Below the pieces are notes generated by a model. The model ran no database searches. It was given only the letters and a program-made list of their open reading frames with translations, and was not told the origin of the DNA. This document shows positions 12,655 to 21,935 of a stretch of DNA of 22,016 bases, one piece after another (the first letter of the stretch is position 1; each line of letters starts with the position of its first letter). A program made the position numbers and the translations under genes. The stretch comes from JBEICQ01 sp040383885 (lineage in GTDB: Bacteria > Bacteroidota > Bacteroidia > UBA4408). The stretch lies in contig JBEICQ010000029.1 of the NCBI GenBank assembly GCA_040383885.1, positions 1 through 22,016 on the forward strand. The letters are read 5' to 3'.

Positions 12655-15414
12655 ATGAAAAACAAGATTTTTTTGCTCGATGGGTTTGCCCTGGTCTTCC
12701 GTGCCCATTTTGCCTTTATCAAAAACCCCCGCATCAATAGCAAAGGTTTAAACACCTCCTCCATCTTTGGCTTTACCACCACCTTGCTCGATGTAATTAA
12801 AAACCAAAAACCTACCCATCTCGCCGTTGTCTTCGATACAGAAGACCCTACCCACCGTCATGAAGAATTTGAGGCATACAAAGCCAACCGCGAAGAAGCA
12901 CCCGAAGACCTCAGCATCGCCATCCCCTATATCTTCAGACTCCTCGATGCCCTCAATATCAAATACTATACCCTCAGCGGATTTGAAGCCGACGACATCA
13001 TTGGTACCATCGCTTCGCAAAGCGCCGCACAGCCCAATACCGAAGTATTTATGATGACCACCGACAAAGATTTCGGACAACTGGTGAGCGACAATGTGCA
13101 CATCTATAAACCCGGCAGAGGCGCAAGTCCGGCAGAGGTGCTTGGTATTAAAGAAGTTTGCGAACGCTACGGCATTTCACATCCCCGGCAGGTCATTGAT
13201 ATTCTCGGACTCATGGGCGATGCCGTAGACAATATCCCTGGCATCTATGGCGTGGGAGAAAAAACAGCTACTCAACTTATCCGCGAGTTTGGCAGCGTAG
13301 AAGGACTCCTGGAAAACACCGCCTCTCTCAAAGGTAAATTGCGCGAAAAAGTAGAAGCAGGAAAAGAAGCAGCCATCCAATCCAAACGACTGGCTACCAT
13401 TGTTTGCGATGCACCCATCAGCTGGACATTGCAGGAACTGGAACTCAAGCCGGTGAACAAAGAAGCAGTCGCCGAACTTTTTGCCGAACTGGAATTCCGC
13501 AACCTCACCCAGCGCATCTTCTCCGAACCCTTGCAACAGGGCCTCTTCGATACCCATGAGCCAAGTGCAGATCCGGAACCAACAGAAAATACACACCTGC
13601 AAAACATCCATACGGTACCACACCAATACCATGTGGCAAAAACAGATCAGGAACTGGAAACCCTCATGGGCATCCTCAACAATACTAATGCATTCAGCAT
13701 CGATACCGAAACCACTTCCCTGGAATCCATGGACGCAGAACTGGTGGGTATTTCTTTTGCAGTGCAGGCACACGAAGCCTGGTATGTGCCTTTTCCTGAG
13801 GCCAGGGAAGAAACCATGCGAAAGCTGAACCTGCTCAAACCGGTTTTGGAAAATGAAAAAATTTTAAAAATCGGACAGAACCTTAAGTATGATGCAGGCG
13901 TGCTGCTCAATTATGGCATCATGCTCTCCGGTACCTGGTTCGATACCATGCTTGCTCACTATGTAATAGAACCCGAACAACGACATAACCTCGACGCCCT
14001 CTCCGCTGTATACCTGGGATACCACCCGGTGGCCATTGATGAACTGATTGGCGCCAAAGGAAAAGCACAAAAAAGCATGCGTGATGTGCCTCTCCAGAAA
14101 ATTGCCGAATACGCAGCTGAAGATGCTGATGTAACCTTGCAATTGTATCAACACTTATCACCGGAACTGGAAAAAAGCGCATCACTCGGAAAGGTTTTTT
14201 CTCAGATAGAAATGCCCCTGGTGCCAGTTCTTTTGCGTATGGAACGACGCGGCATCAGGCTCGATACAGAAACACTCCGCGAATTTTCAGGTTTACTCGA
14301 CAGCGATGTAAAAATCAAAGAAAAAGAGATTTTCGAATCAGCCGGACAAGCATTCAACATCTCCTCTCCCCGTCAGTTGGGAGAGATCTTGTTTGAAAAA
14401 CTGCAACTCGATCCCAAAGCAAAAAAAACCAAAACCGGTCAGTATGCCACCGGCGAGGAAGTACTGGCAAGGCTTGCTGGCAAACATCCCCTCATCAACC
14501 TGATCCTCGATTACCGCGAACTTATCAAACTTAAAAACACCTATGTTGATACCCTTCCGGCATTGGTAAGAAAAAGCAGCGGACATATTCACACCTCTTT
14601 CAACCAGGCAGTAGCGGCCACAGGCAGGCTGAGTTCCAACAATCCCAATTTGCAGAACATTCCCATCCGCACCAAACTTGGTAAAGAAATCCGCAAAGCC
14701 TTTGTCCCCGGTGGAGCAGACAGGCTAATTGTTTCGGCTGACTACTCACAGGTAGAGCTGCGCATCATTGCTTCACTAAGCAATGAAACCCACATGAAAG
14801 AAGCCTTTCAAAAAGGATTGGACATCCATACTGCCACAGCATCCAAAGTGTTTGGTGTTTCGCTTGATGCTGTTGACGCCGACATGAGAAGAAAAGCCAA
14901 GGTGGTGAATTTCGGAATCATCTATGGCATATCTGCATTTGGGTTGTCGGAACGACTGAGCATTCCGCGTCAGGAAGCCAAAGAAATCATCGGAAATTAT
15001 TTCCGTGAGTTTCCCGGACTGCAGGAATACATGGATAACAACATCGCCTTTGCACGCAAGCATGGGTATGTAGAAACCGTTTTCGGACGAAGAAGATACC
15101 TGCGCGACATCAACAGCGCCAATGCCATGACCCGCGGTTTTGCAGAGCGCAATGCCATCAATGCGCCCATCCAGGGAAGCGCTGCCGACATGATAAAGCT
15201 GGCCATGATCCGGATTGATGCGCGTATGGAAAAAGAAAAATTTCGTTCGGGCATGGTGCTGCAAGTGCATGACGAACTTGTGTTTGATGCCTACCTCGAA
15301 GAAGTGGAACCGCTCATGGCACTGGTGAAGGAAGAGATGTGCGGGGCCATGCCTCTTCAAGTGCCGGTAGAAGTGGATATTCGCTCAGGTAGAAACTGGC
15401 TGGAAGCCCACTAA
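12655..15414 (+). CDS. polA: DNA polymerase I
   Basis: A 919-residue family A polymerase for Okazaki-fragment maturation and repair synthesis. The N-terminal 5'-nuclease domain (about 1-290) has FLLDGFALVFRAHFA, VFDTEDPTHRHE, GFEADDIIGT, MTTDKDFGQLV and MGDAVDNIPGI. The 3'-5' exonuclease domain (about 330-510) appears active: Asp350 and Glu352 in DTETT, Asp413 in NLKYDAG, and Tyr486/Asp490 in YAAEDAD are all present. The polymerase domain (about 540-919) has motif A DYSQVELR (Asp696), motif B RRKAKVVNFGIIYG and motif C QVHDEL (Asp873, Glu874). Length is close to E. coli Pol I. The ATG at 12655 gives the usual N terminus. No clear -7 box is seen upstream. Confidence 0.98.
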   Translation: MKNKIFLLDGFALVFRAHFAFIKNPRINSKGLNTSSIFGFTTTLLDVIKNQKPTHLAVVFDTEDPTHRHEEFEAYKANREEAPEDLSIAIPYIFRLLDALNIKYYTLSGFEADDIIGTIASQSAAQPNTEVFMMTTDKDFGQLVSDNVHIYKPGRGASPAEVLGIKEVCERYGISHPRQVIDILGLMGDAVDNIPGIYGVGEKTATQLIREFGSVEGLLENTASLKGKLREKVEAGKEAAIQSKRLATIVCDAPISWTLQELELKPVNKEAVAELFAELEFRNLTQRIFSEPLQQGLFDTHEPSADPEPTENTHLQNIHTVPHQYHVAKTDQELETLMGILNNTNAFSIDTETTSLESMDAELVGISFAVQAHEAWYVPFPEAREETMRKLNLLKPVLENEKILKIGQNLKYDAGVLLNYGIMLSGTWFDTMLAHYVIEPEQRHNLDALSAVYLGYHPVAIDELIGAKGKAQKSMRDVPLQKIAEYAAEDADVTLQLYQHLSPELEKSASLGKVFSQIEMPLVPVLLRMERRGIRLDTETLREFSGLLDSDVKIKEKEIFESAGQAFNISSPRQLGEILFEKLQLDPKAKKTKTGQYATGEEVLARLAGKHPLINLILDYRELIKLKNTYVDTLPALVRKSSGHIHTSFNQAVAATGRLSSNNPNLQNIPIRTKLGKEIRKAFVPGGADRLIVSADYSQVELRIIASLSNETHMKEAFQKGLDIHTATASKVFGVSLDAVDADMRRKAKVVNFGIIYGISAFGLSERLSIPRQEAKEIIGNYFREFPGLQEYMDNNIAFARKHGYVETVFGRRRYLRDINSANAMTRGFAERNAINAPIQGSAADMIKLAMIRIDARMEKEKFRSGMVLQVHDELVFDAYLEEVEPLMALVKEEMCGAMPLQVPVEVDIRSGRNWLEAH

Positions 15415-15434
15415 GAATAAAAACAACAAACAAA

Positions 15435-15567
15435 GGTAATCATGCTTACCGGTGACAAGGGCGTGCCCCTTCGGGTCGCGCTTTCCGCTCAAACTTTTTT
15501 GCAAGGCAAAAAAGTAACCGCTGCAATCGCTCACGCAGGAACCATCCGGGTGTGAGCGTGAGAGCGA
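15435..15567. repeat. Hairpin-rich element resembling a widespread Bacteroidota intergenic repeat
   Basis: Directly after polA lie four nested inverted repeats: GGTAA/TTACC (15435-15450); a GGGC-GT-GCCC core with CCCTTCGGG; a perfect 10-bp pair ACTTTTTTGC/GCAAAAAAGT with a 3-nt loop (15493-15515); and CTCACGC/GCGTGAG (15530-15562). From memory, the block GGGCGTGCCCCTTCGGGTCG followed by CTTTCCGCTC, a T-rich TTGC hairpin and CCGCTGCAATC recurs between genes in many Bacteroidota genomes; I could not search for it. The T-rich hairpin could also end polA transcription. No reading frame here looks coding. Confidence 0.5.
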
Positions 15568-15570
15568 CAT

Positions 15571-16380
15571 TCAAAAAATGAAGATGCATGAAAGATGAAT
15601 GATAGAAGCACTTGGGGTGAAACAACCAGCTCTGCATATCCGGGGAACCTGCAGGAAATGAATTACAGGTTACTTAAAAAGTCTTTCTCAGTATAGTTTA
15701 TAAATACGCTGTTTTTTTTATTTCCCACTCCATTTTTTCAGTTTTCACTTAACATAAAACTCCTGTAAGTTTTTGGCATTGAAAGGATCTTCCACCTCCT
15801 GAAAATGGTAAGAATGATTCATGTATTACATCCATTTTGATTATTTCAACGATAAGGAGCGTAGTTCGGAAACTTGGATCAGGAGGGGAAGAATGAAGCA
15901 GGTTTTGTTTCGAACATTCGATTGCTAAAAGTGCGGATGTAAGGATGGTCAGCGGCAGGTAAGAACACCGTGGCCTTGGGTAGGCAAACTTAAAAACACC
16001 CTTAATTTATCCCTTTTATTGGATTTATTAATACTAATTTTTCCATTGTAATGGATTTATTCATGGTTTTGTTAACGGAAACCGCACTAAGTAACTACTA
16101 TTGGCATGCAGCTTTTTCATGTAACAGCTTCGTAAAAATGAATATCTACCCATCGATTAAAATAGCAACCGTGCCGGCATCTTATTTAACAGAATGATGT
16201 CTGCAGCCGAATTTGTTTCGGTCATTGGATTGCTTAGGGAAGTAACCATCTTTCTTGCGGGAGAGCGCTGAAAAGTGGAGCAACTTGCATCTTGAAACCT
16301 TTTATTTTCATTGAACTACATGCGCTCATCCCTAAATTTTACCGTTACATCCCATGGCACCAAAACTTAGGATAAACACC
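15571..16380. other. Intergenic region with no recognisable gene
   Basis: About 800 bp between the repeat element and the promoter area of the next gene. No frame shows a conserved motif, and the longest ORFs are very short. It becomes A+T-rich towards the right. It contains a 10-bp direct repeat TGGATTTATT (16020-16029 and 16052-16061) and a palindrome CCATTGTAATGG (16043-16054). No tRNA-like cloverleaf or riboswitch core was recognised. Confidence 0.6.
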
Positions 16381-16383
16381 ATG

Positions 16384-16391
16384 TAATTTTA
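16384..16391 (+). promoter_or_regulatory. Possible -7 element for the 16419 surface-protein gene
   Basis: TAATTTTA differs from TAnnTTTG at one base and lies 27 nt before the ATG. It is the only good candidate in the A+T-rich leader. No -33 TTTG is visible. Confidence 0.3.
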
Positions 16392-16418
16392 AAAAATATT
16401 AATAGCAAAAAACTGCAA

Positions 16419-18059
16419 ATGAAAAAAACCACTACAAACAAAAAACAAAACAGGTTTATTGCCTCGGCATTGCTAATGACAACATTGATGTTTGTCATTT
16501 CCGGAAAATCTTTCGGACAAACCAAAACATTCATTGGTGTCTTTGATTGGTACCAGGGAAGTAGCTGGTCTCCCTTTGGAGTTCCAACGGCTGCAAATGA
16601 TGTAATTATTAACAGCACAAACATACCAATTCTCAATAATGGTGCTGCCATTGCACAGTGTAACAACCTGACCATAAATACTGGAGGAACCATGGAATGT
16701 CGTTCAAGTATTCAGGTAAGTGGAAACCTAACAATAAACGGCACATTGAAATTTAACAACACCGGGTCACTAAAACTGATAGGAACCGCATCGGGTACAG
16801 GCAATGTGGAGATGCTGCAAAATGCAAACAATATGGGGTCAAACTTATACCATTATTGGTCATCACCATTTACGAACACGAACATGAACACGGCTGTTCC
16901 CGGCTCCCTGTATTACACATGGAATGGTTCGTCCTGGTCTTCAGCAGGAGGCACCATGGCCACCGCGCGCGGATATGCCATCTACAACTCTTCATCCTTT
17001 TCACAAACCACCACGGTTTCCAATACCAGGTTCACCGGAACTGTATCAACACCCACTACCGGAGGTGCAGGCGGATTTACCCTTGTTGGCAATCCTTATC
17101 CTTGTACTATTGATGCTTCATCTGTGATTTCCGGAAACGTTATTACAACAACCGGATCATTGTATTTTTGGTCAGACGATGGTTCTGCCGGAAATGGATA
17201 TGCAACTGGCGATTATGCAGTAAGAAATAATCTGGGGGGGTTACCAGCAAATGGTTTAACTCCAAGTAACAAAATAAGCAAGTGTCAGGGATTTTTTGTT
17301 CAGAATACCGGCACACCCGGTGTCGTGGCATTTGATCCCCCAATGCAATTGACTTACGTTGTGCCACATCCTGTATTTTTTTCCAACAACAACGAGTTGG
17401 TTTGGTTAAAAGGAGTCATGGGAACTGCCAAAACACAAACCTTGTTTGGTTTCTCTTCCGGCGCAACAGATGCAGTGGATTGGGGATATGATGCAGAGAA
17501 ATTTTTTGGTCCAAGTGCCATTGGTATTTATACCATGATGGGCAATACTGCTTATACCATCAATGCCATGGCACCTTCTACAGGATACAAAGAAATAGAC
17601 CTCGGCGTGTATGCTCCCAATGGCCAAACCCTCCAAATTTCCTTAGACAGCACAGAAAACTTTGATGCTGCAAATACCATATATTTATATGATGGTTTAA
17701 CCGGTACTTATACTGATATCAGAAACGGAAGCTACGCTTACACAGGCACAGGAGTGCAGGAGAACAACCGGTTTAAAGTTATCATTAATCCTGTAATTAC
17801 TGGTCTTGCCCAAACCAGCACAACACTTTTGCAAGCAGAGGTATATCCAAACCCATCGAGCAACGGAATATTCACCCTGATTACCAATGAAGAATGCTTT
17901 GTAAGCGTAACTGATGTGTTAGGAAAAGAAGTTCTCAAGCAGCGCCTTACCAATCAAAACAACCAGCTGAACCTACAAGCCTTTGACAAAGGTGTGTATC
18001 ATGTAAATATCACTCGTTCCGGACAAAGCCAAATCATCCGCATCATCAAAAGCAATTAA
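16419..18059 (+). CDS. T9SS-exported surface protein of unknown function
   Basis: A 546-residue protein with a signal peptide (basic MKKTTTNKKQNRF, then hydrophobic ASALLMTTLMFVIS, cleavage near FGQ at about 34). The first 90 mature residues resemble the start of Bacteroidota adhesin-like proteins: SWSPFGVPTAANDVII followed by short stacked strands (NLTINTGG, NLTINGTLKF) suggesting a small beta-helix. The middle is rich in Gly, Ser, Thr and Asn, with YHYWSSPF, GYAIYNSSS and FTLVGNPYP, a pattern common in large T9SS cargo. The last 80 residues are a type A sorting domain (VYPNPSSNG ... VTDVLGKEVLKQ ... FDKGVYHVNI). It has no catalytic motif I recognise; adhesion or matrix formation is inferred only from family resemblance. 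A strong terminator follows the gene. Confidence 0.82.
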   Translation: MKKTTTNKKQNRFIASALLMTTLMFVISGKSFGQTKTFIGVFDWYQGSSWSPFGVPTAANDVIINSTNIPILNNGAAIAQCNNLTINTGGTMECRSSIQVSGNLTINGTLKFNNTGSLKLIGTASGTGNVEMLQNANNMGSNLYHYWSSPFTNTNMNTAVPGSLYYTWNGSSWSSAGGTMATARGYAIYNSSSFSQTTTVSNTRFTGTVSTPTTGGAGGFTLVGNPYPCTIDASSVISGNVITTTGSLYFWSDDGSAGNGYATGDYAVRNNLGGLPANGLTPSNKISKCQGFFVQNTGTPGVVAFDPPMQLTYVVPHPVFFSNNNELVWLKGVMGTAKTQTLFGFSSGATDAVDWGYDAEKFFGPSAIGIYTMMGNTAYTINAMAPSTGYKEIDLGVYAPNGQTLQISLDSTENFDAANTIYLYDGLTGTYTDIRNGSYAYTGTGVQENNRFKVIINPVITGLAQTSTTLLQAEVYPNPSSNGIFTLITNEECFVSVTDVLGKEVLKQRLTNQNNQLNLQAFDKGVYHVNITRSGQSQIIRIIKSN

Positions 18060-18107
18060 CTTTCAGCGCTAAAAACATTCTACATACATTCTAATCTACA
18101 GAAAATG

Positions 18108-18138
18108 AAAAGGCCACCATTACCCTGGTGGCTTTTTT
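18108..18138 (+). terminator. Rho-independent terminator after the 16419 gene
   Basis: GCCACCA (18113-18119) pairs with TGGTGGC (18126-18132) around a six-base loop, followed by T6 and preceded by an A-rich stretch. It lies about 50 bp past the stop codon and separates the surface-protein gene from the sensor kinase. Confidence 0.85.
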
Positions 18139-18259
18139 AATGATGCATCATGCAAAAAAAAATCCTTAAAAATGATCCATCCAAAATTCAGCTCAAGTTT
18201 TAATTGCTCTATAAAAATCCATAATAATTAAGGAGATAATATAACTCTGTGTTCATCAC

Positions 18260-18273
18260 TTAAGGAACCTTAA
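18260..18273. promoter_or_regulatory. Perfect palindrome upstream of the sensor kinase gene, possible operator
   Basis: TTAAGGAACCTTAA is a perfect 14-bp inverted repeat (6-2-6) about 60 bp upstream of the candidate -7 box and 87 bp upstream of the first ATG. Its size and symmetry suit a dimeric regulator, perhaps the downstream response regulator, but no second copy was noticed. Confidence 0.3.
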
Positions 18274-18332
18274 AGCCTGTTTTGAAAATCCCCCTTATGA
18301 TTCCGAAAAGGGTGGTTGTGCTTTAATTTTTC

Positions 18333-18340
18333 TAATTTTA
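18333..18340 (+). promoter_or_regulatory. Possible -7 element for the sensor kinase gene
   Basis: TAATTTTA, one mismatch from TAnnTTTG, lies 19 nt before the ATG at 18360. A second similar string, TAATTTTT, begins 10 nt upstream. This is low-complexity A+T-rich DNA, so support is weak. Confidence 0.3.
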
Positions 18341-18359
18341 TTTTTCCCCGGGAAATTAC

Positions 18360-21300
18360 ATGAATATCCATATCATCCAAATGAAATCGCGGAATGTTTA
18401 TCTGTACGGATTGCTGTTTTTCCTGCTGTTGCCATTCATGTCCCATGCCCGGGTAAATGGTACTTTCAAAAAAATTGGGGACATCAGGTGGAAGCCTGTC
18501 ATAAAAGGTTCGCGGCTTGTATCCGTATCCGAAACAATTCCCTATACAAAAACATCTGCAGAGGAAGTGCTTACCCATATTCCATGGAAACAAAGAAAAC
18601 TTTATCAAAAAGAAACCAAGCTTGTTTCCACAATTGTTTCCACCCATTTTAAAGAACCTGAGAGAAAAAAGCTTCACGCGTTAAAGAAGCACATCAAACC
18701 ATCCCAAAAAATAGCAGCGCCTCCTTTTTTGTACAAAGACAATTCCTTGTTTGATATCTCGTACCTCGATAAATCTCATGGTTTTTTGTCCGATGCAATT
18801 ACTGCTGTAGTAGAAGATAAAAACCACATCATTTGGATTGCAACAGAAGATATCGGATTGGTAAAATTTGATGGAAACTATTTTTATGTGTACGATCAAC
18901 AAAGTGGACTCCCCTCAAACAGCATCAACCATCTACTTTTTCATTCCTCTCTGGGTTTAATGATTGCCTCTGACATGGGGTTTTACTGGCTCAGCAAAGA
19001 CTCACTCAACATTCCGCATGTTGATGGAGAAAAAAATGAAACCATTGACGCCTTCAGGCTGAGCGTAGATGAAAAAAAGAATGTTTGGATATGTACCAGA
19101 AACAGGGGTGCCTATAAAATTATGTTAAACCAAAAGTCCATCCAAAACTATGGTAAACATTGTGGCCTGCCGAGTAACCTGATCAACGATGCTCTTCAGG
19201 ACGGGAAAAACCGCTATTGGTTTGCCTCTTTGGGATTAATACAAATTAAAAATAGTACAATCACCCACTTACACACAGAAAATATTAAATACAACCATGA
19301 CCAAGCCTTAAAAATTGCAGCGCAAAAGGATACGCTTTGGGTAGGAACTTTTGACAATGGTTTAATAAAAATTACTCCTCAAAAAGCATATCAATACTCC
19401 ATTTATGAACACTTTGGTGGAAGGATTTTCGATTTTTCAATTGGTAAAAACACCCTTTTTATGGCCATTTATGGGGGAGGGATTGCCTCTGTTTACAAGG
19501 GTGGATGTAGGGTATATGATGGTAACAACGGACTTGATTTTCAGGCGATCCAGCTTTGTGCTGATAGTTATGAAAATATTTGGGTGGCTTGCCCGCAAGG
19601 CGGTATTTTCAGGATTAACAATGCGCAGCTTGAGTACGACACTAGCATGCCCGGTGAAATAAGAAATGCCATTACCATAAAAGACGACTTACATAATAAC
19701 AGGTGGTTTTTTTTGAATGGCCTGGGGATGGTTAAAGAAACGGCTCAAGGTTATTGCAGGGTGACCAACAAAGCCAAAAATCCCTATCCCTCAGTTTTTC
19801 ATTTTTTTGACGGAGAATTTACCTCTGATGGAAGCCTGTGGCTCGGGGCATACAGCTACGGTATTGCCCAATACAAAAACAAACAATTTACCTTTTATAA
19901 GTACTCGGATAATCCTATTGATCAGATAATTTTAGATACTGAAATTGACAGGGAGGGGCGTGTTTGGTTTGCCACAATGAAAAGCGGATTGCTCTCCTTC
20001 AAAGGGAATATCCTGCATCGCTTGTCGGCTAAAAATGGTCTTACAGATGACCGGATCACATTTCTTTCAAAAACACCCAAAGGCTCTTTAATGGTTTTTA
20101 GCGGGGGTGGGATACAGCAGATTTCGAATGATACGATCTACAACCTATTTCTAAATGATACGCTTTTAAAAATAAATCCGGTATCTGTATGCAGAGGGAA
20201 AGAAGGGAAAATGCTTGTTTCTACAGATGCCGGTTTGCTTTTGATTGACAATTATTCCGTTTATGCGCTGGACAAAACAAACAAGATTCATGTAAAAAAA
20301 ATATCTCATATAATGGAAGCAGAGCCCAATGTGTATTGGATGCTTTCTTCTGATGGAATTTTAAAAGTTCAGTTACATGAGGAAACTCTTTCAGAGATAC
20401 TGGTTATAGGGCAATCTGATGCCTTTTTGCGCTCGAGAATAAATGGAAACGGATTCGCCGATAGAAACGGACAGCCTCATTGGTCAAGCGCAAAAGGGTT
20501 TTTAACCTGCAAATTCGATACAAAAATTACAAAGAAAGATAGTCCTCACATTGCCTTATCGGGCATAAGTATCAACGGGATTCCTTTTACGGGTAGCCAT
20601 TATATTGAAATAAAACCTCAGGAGTCCCTGGAACTAGATTATCATATGAATTTGTGGGGGGATGAACATGCTTTACAACAAAAATATCTATTGATCAATC
20701 TTTCAAGGAATGACACAGCCATACATTCTATTGGAGAAAAAGGAGTAATACGCTTGCAGAATTTAATTCCCGATAAATATGGATTGCAACTGATGGCTGA
20801 GATAAACGGCGAGAAATATTTCTCAAAGCAAATGAGATTTACCGTCCTTCCTCATTGGTATAAAACCACTTGGTTCCTATGCCTTTGTATCCTGTTTATT
20901 GCTATGCTCGTTTTCGTGTATTTTAAGTACCGAACAAAACGCCTCATAACATCACAAATCCTGCTTGAAGAAACGATAAAAAACAGAACACTGGAATTAA
21001 AATCAAGTTTGGCCGAAAGAGATTTGCTATTAAAGGAAATACACCACAGGGTAAAAAATAACCTGCAAGTGATTTCAGGTTTACTCGAACTTCAAAAGGA
21101 AGAAGAAGCAAACGGGCAAATAAAGGAGGCTTTAAGCGAAAGCCAAAACAGGGTGATGAGCGTGGCATTAATTCACCACAACCTTTACCGACAAGAGCAT
21201 CTGTCAAATTTGAGTTTTCACTCCCTTGTCCCGGAACTTGCTAAAAGTATTTCGGAAGTCTTTTCTTCCACCCACATCAATCTGGAGATAGTTATTGACG

Positions 21301-21638
21301 GGGATGATGTTGTACTTGATCTGGATACGATTGTTCCCCTGGGATTACTTGTAAACGAACTCATTACCAATGCCTACAAGTACGCAGTTATGCCGGCAAA
21401 AAAAGCCAGGGTAAAATTTCAAATCGCAGAGCCAACAAGTGGTCATTACACCTTAACTTACATGGATAACGGACCGGGAATTCCGGATGAATTTAATTTT
21501 GATACTGCCACCTCTCTGGGACTGCGTCTGATCAAGGATTTGATTGAACAATTGGGCGGAAATGCACAGTACCGCTTTCATGAAGGTGCTCAATTTCATT
21601 TTCATTTTAAAAGTTCGGATGCGAGGAGGGAAGACTAA
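18360..21638 (+). CDS. Propeller-type sensor histidine kinase (Reg_prop, Y_Y_Y, HisKA_2, HATPase)
   Basis: A 1092-residue inner-membrane sensor. A signal sequence (LLFFLLLPFMSHA) precedes a large periplasmic part with at least six two-component-propeller repeats between about 145 and 735 (IWIATEDIGLVKFDG, VWICTRNRGAYKI, LWVGTFDNGLIKI, IWVACPQGGIFRI, VWFATMKSGLLSF). A Y_Y_Y domain (about 760-835, ending FTVLPHWYKTTW) and one membrane helix (about 838-858) follow. The cytoplasmic part has a HisKA_2 dimerisation domain EIHHRVKNNLQ (His895/His896 tandem, one being the phosphoacceptor) and a HATPase domain with NELITNAYKYA (N box), DNGPGIP (G1) and SLGLRLIKDL (G2). There is no receiver or DNA-binding domain, so it is not a one-component hybrid. 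The partner is probably the response regulator starting at 21936. Translation may start at 18360 or at the ATG at 18381. The ligand is unknown. Confidence 0.92.
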   Translation: MNIHIIQMKSRNVYLYGLLFFLLLPFMSHARVNGTFKKIGDIRWKPVIKGSRLVSVSETIPYTKTSAEEVLTHIPWKQRKLYQKETKLVSTIVSTHFKEPERKKLHALKKHIKPSQKIAAPPFLYKDNSLFDISYLDKSHGFLSDAITAVVEDKNHIIWIATEDIGLVKFDGNYFYVYDQQSGLPSNSINHLLFHSSLGLMIASDMGFYWLSKDSLNIPHVDGEKNETIDAFRLSVDEKKNVWICTRNRGAYKIMLNQKSIQNYGKHCGLPSNLINDALQDGKNRYWFASLGLIQIKNSTITHLHTENIKYNHDQALKIAAQKDTLWVGTFDNGLIKITPQKAYQYSIYEHFGGRIFDFSIGKNTLFMAIYGGGIASVYKGGCRVYDGNNGLDFQAIQLCADSYENIWVACPQGGIFRINNAQLEYDTSMPGEIRNAITIKDDLHNNRWFFLNGLGMVKETAQGYCRVTNKAKNPYPSVFHFFDGEFTSDGSLWLGAYSYGIAQYKNKQFTFYKYSDNPIDQIILDTEIDREGRVWFATMKSGLLSFKGNILHRLSAKNGLTDDRITFLSKTPKGSLMVFSGGGIQQISNDTIYNLFLNDTLLKINPVSVCRGKEGKMLVSTDAGLLLIDNYSVYALDKTNKIHVKKISHIMEAEPNVYWMLSSDGILKVQLHEETLSEILVIGQSDAFLRSRINGNGFADRNGQPHWSSAKGFLTCKFDTKITKKDSPHIALSGISINGIPFTGSHYIEIKPQESLELDYHMNLWGDEHALQQKYLLINLSRNDTAIHSIGEKGVIRLQNLIPDKYGLQLMAEINGEKYFSKQMRFTVLPHWYKTTWFLCLCILFIAMLVFVYFKYRTKRLITSQILLEETIKNRTLELKSSLAERDLLLKEIHHRVKNNLQVISGLLELQKEEEANGQIKEALSESQNRVMSVALIHHNLYRQEHLSNLSFHSLVPELAKSISEVFSSTHINLEIVIDGDDVVLDLDTIVPLGLLVNELITNAYKYAVMPAKKARVKFQIAEPTSGHYTLTYMDNGPGIPDEFNFDTATSLGLRLIKDLIEQLGGNAQYRFHEGAQFHFHFKSSDARRED

Positions 21639-21729
21639 GCGCACTTGCTCATCCCAATTTATATTACATTTATCCCACTTTTAAGACCCTTGCTTAACAA
21701 CATTTTTCTTTGTAATGTAAATGAAATGA

Positions 21730-21930
21730 ATGAATCCTGATGATATTTTTAAAAGTTTAGAACATCCCCCGGTCTTTTTTCACACTAGCCCGGAAAACCT
21801 TTTCTCTGCTTCCTCCTTCGTGATTCGGTATGTAATGACTCCCGGGCTTTTACTATCACTTAAAGATACTTTCAAGAACCTTCATAGGATTCAATACTCA
21901 CCATTGAGACTTATAGAAGTTAATTTATAA
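21730..21930 (+). CDS. Short ORF between kinase and response regulator, doubtful
   Basis: A 66-codon open frame beginning MNPDDIFKSLEHPPVFF and ending 5 bp before the response-regulator ATG. It has no signal peptide, motif or recognisable family. The position would suit a small cotranscribed gene, and TTTCTTTG just upstream loosely resembles a -7 box. Equally, the 297-bp gap may be plain leader DNA with a chance ORF. No function is suggested. Confidence 0.2.
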   Translation: MNPDDIFKSLEHPPVFFHTSPENLFSASSFVIRYVMTPGLLLSLKDTFKNLHRIQYSPLRLIEVNL

Positions 21931-21935
21931 AATAG

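Noticed and set aside
15446..15637. Minus-strand ORF across the hairpin element after polA
   Set aside because: The sequence is explained by inverted repeats; the translation is Arg/Lys/Phe-rich and lacks any family feature.
16194..16271. Short ORF in the gene-free region (MMSAAEFVSVIG...)
   Set aside because: 25 codons with no promoter, family or neighbour support; kept only as a note.
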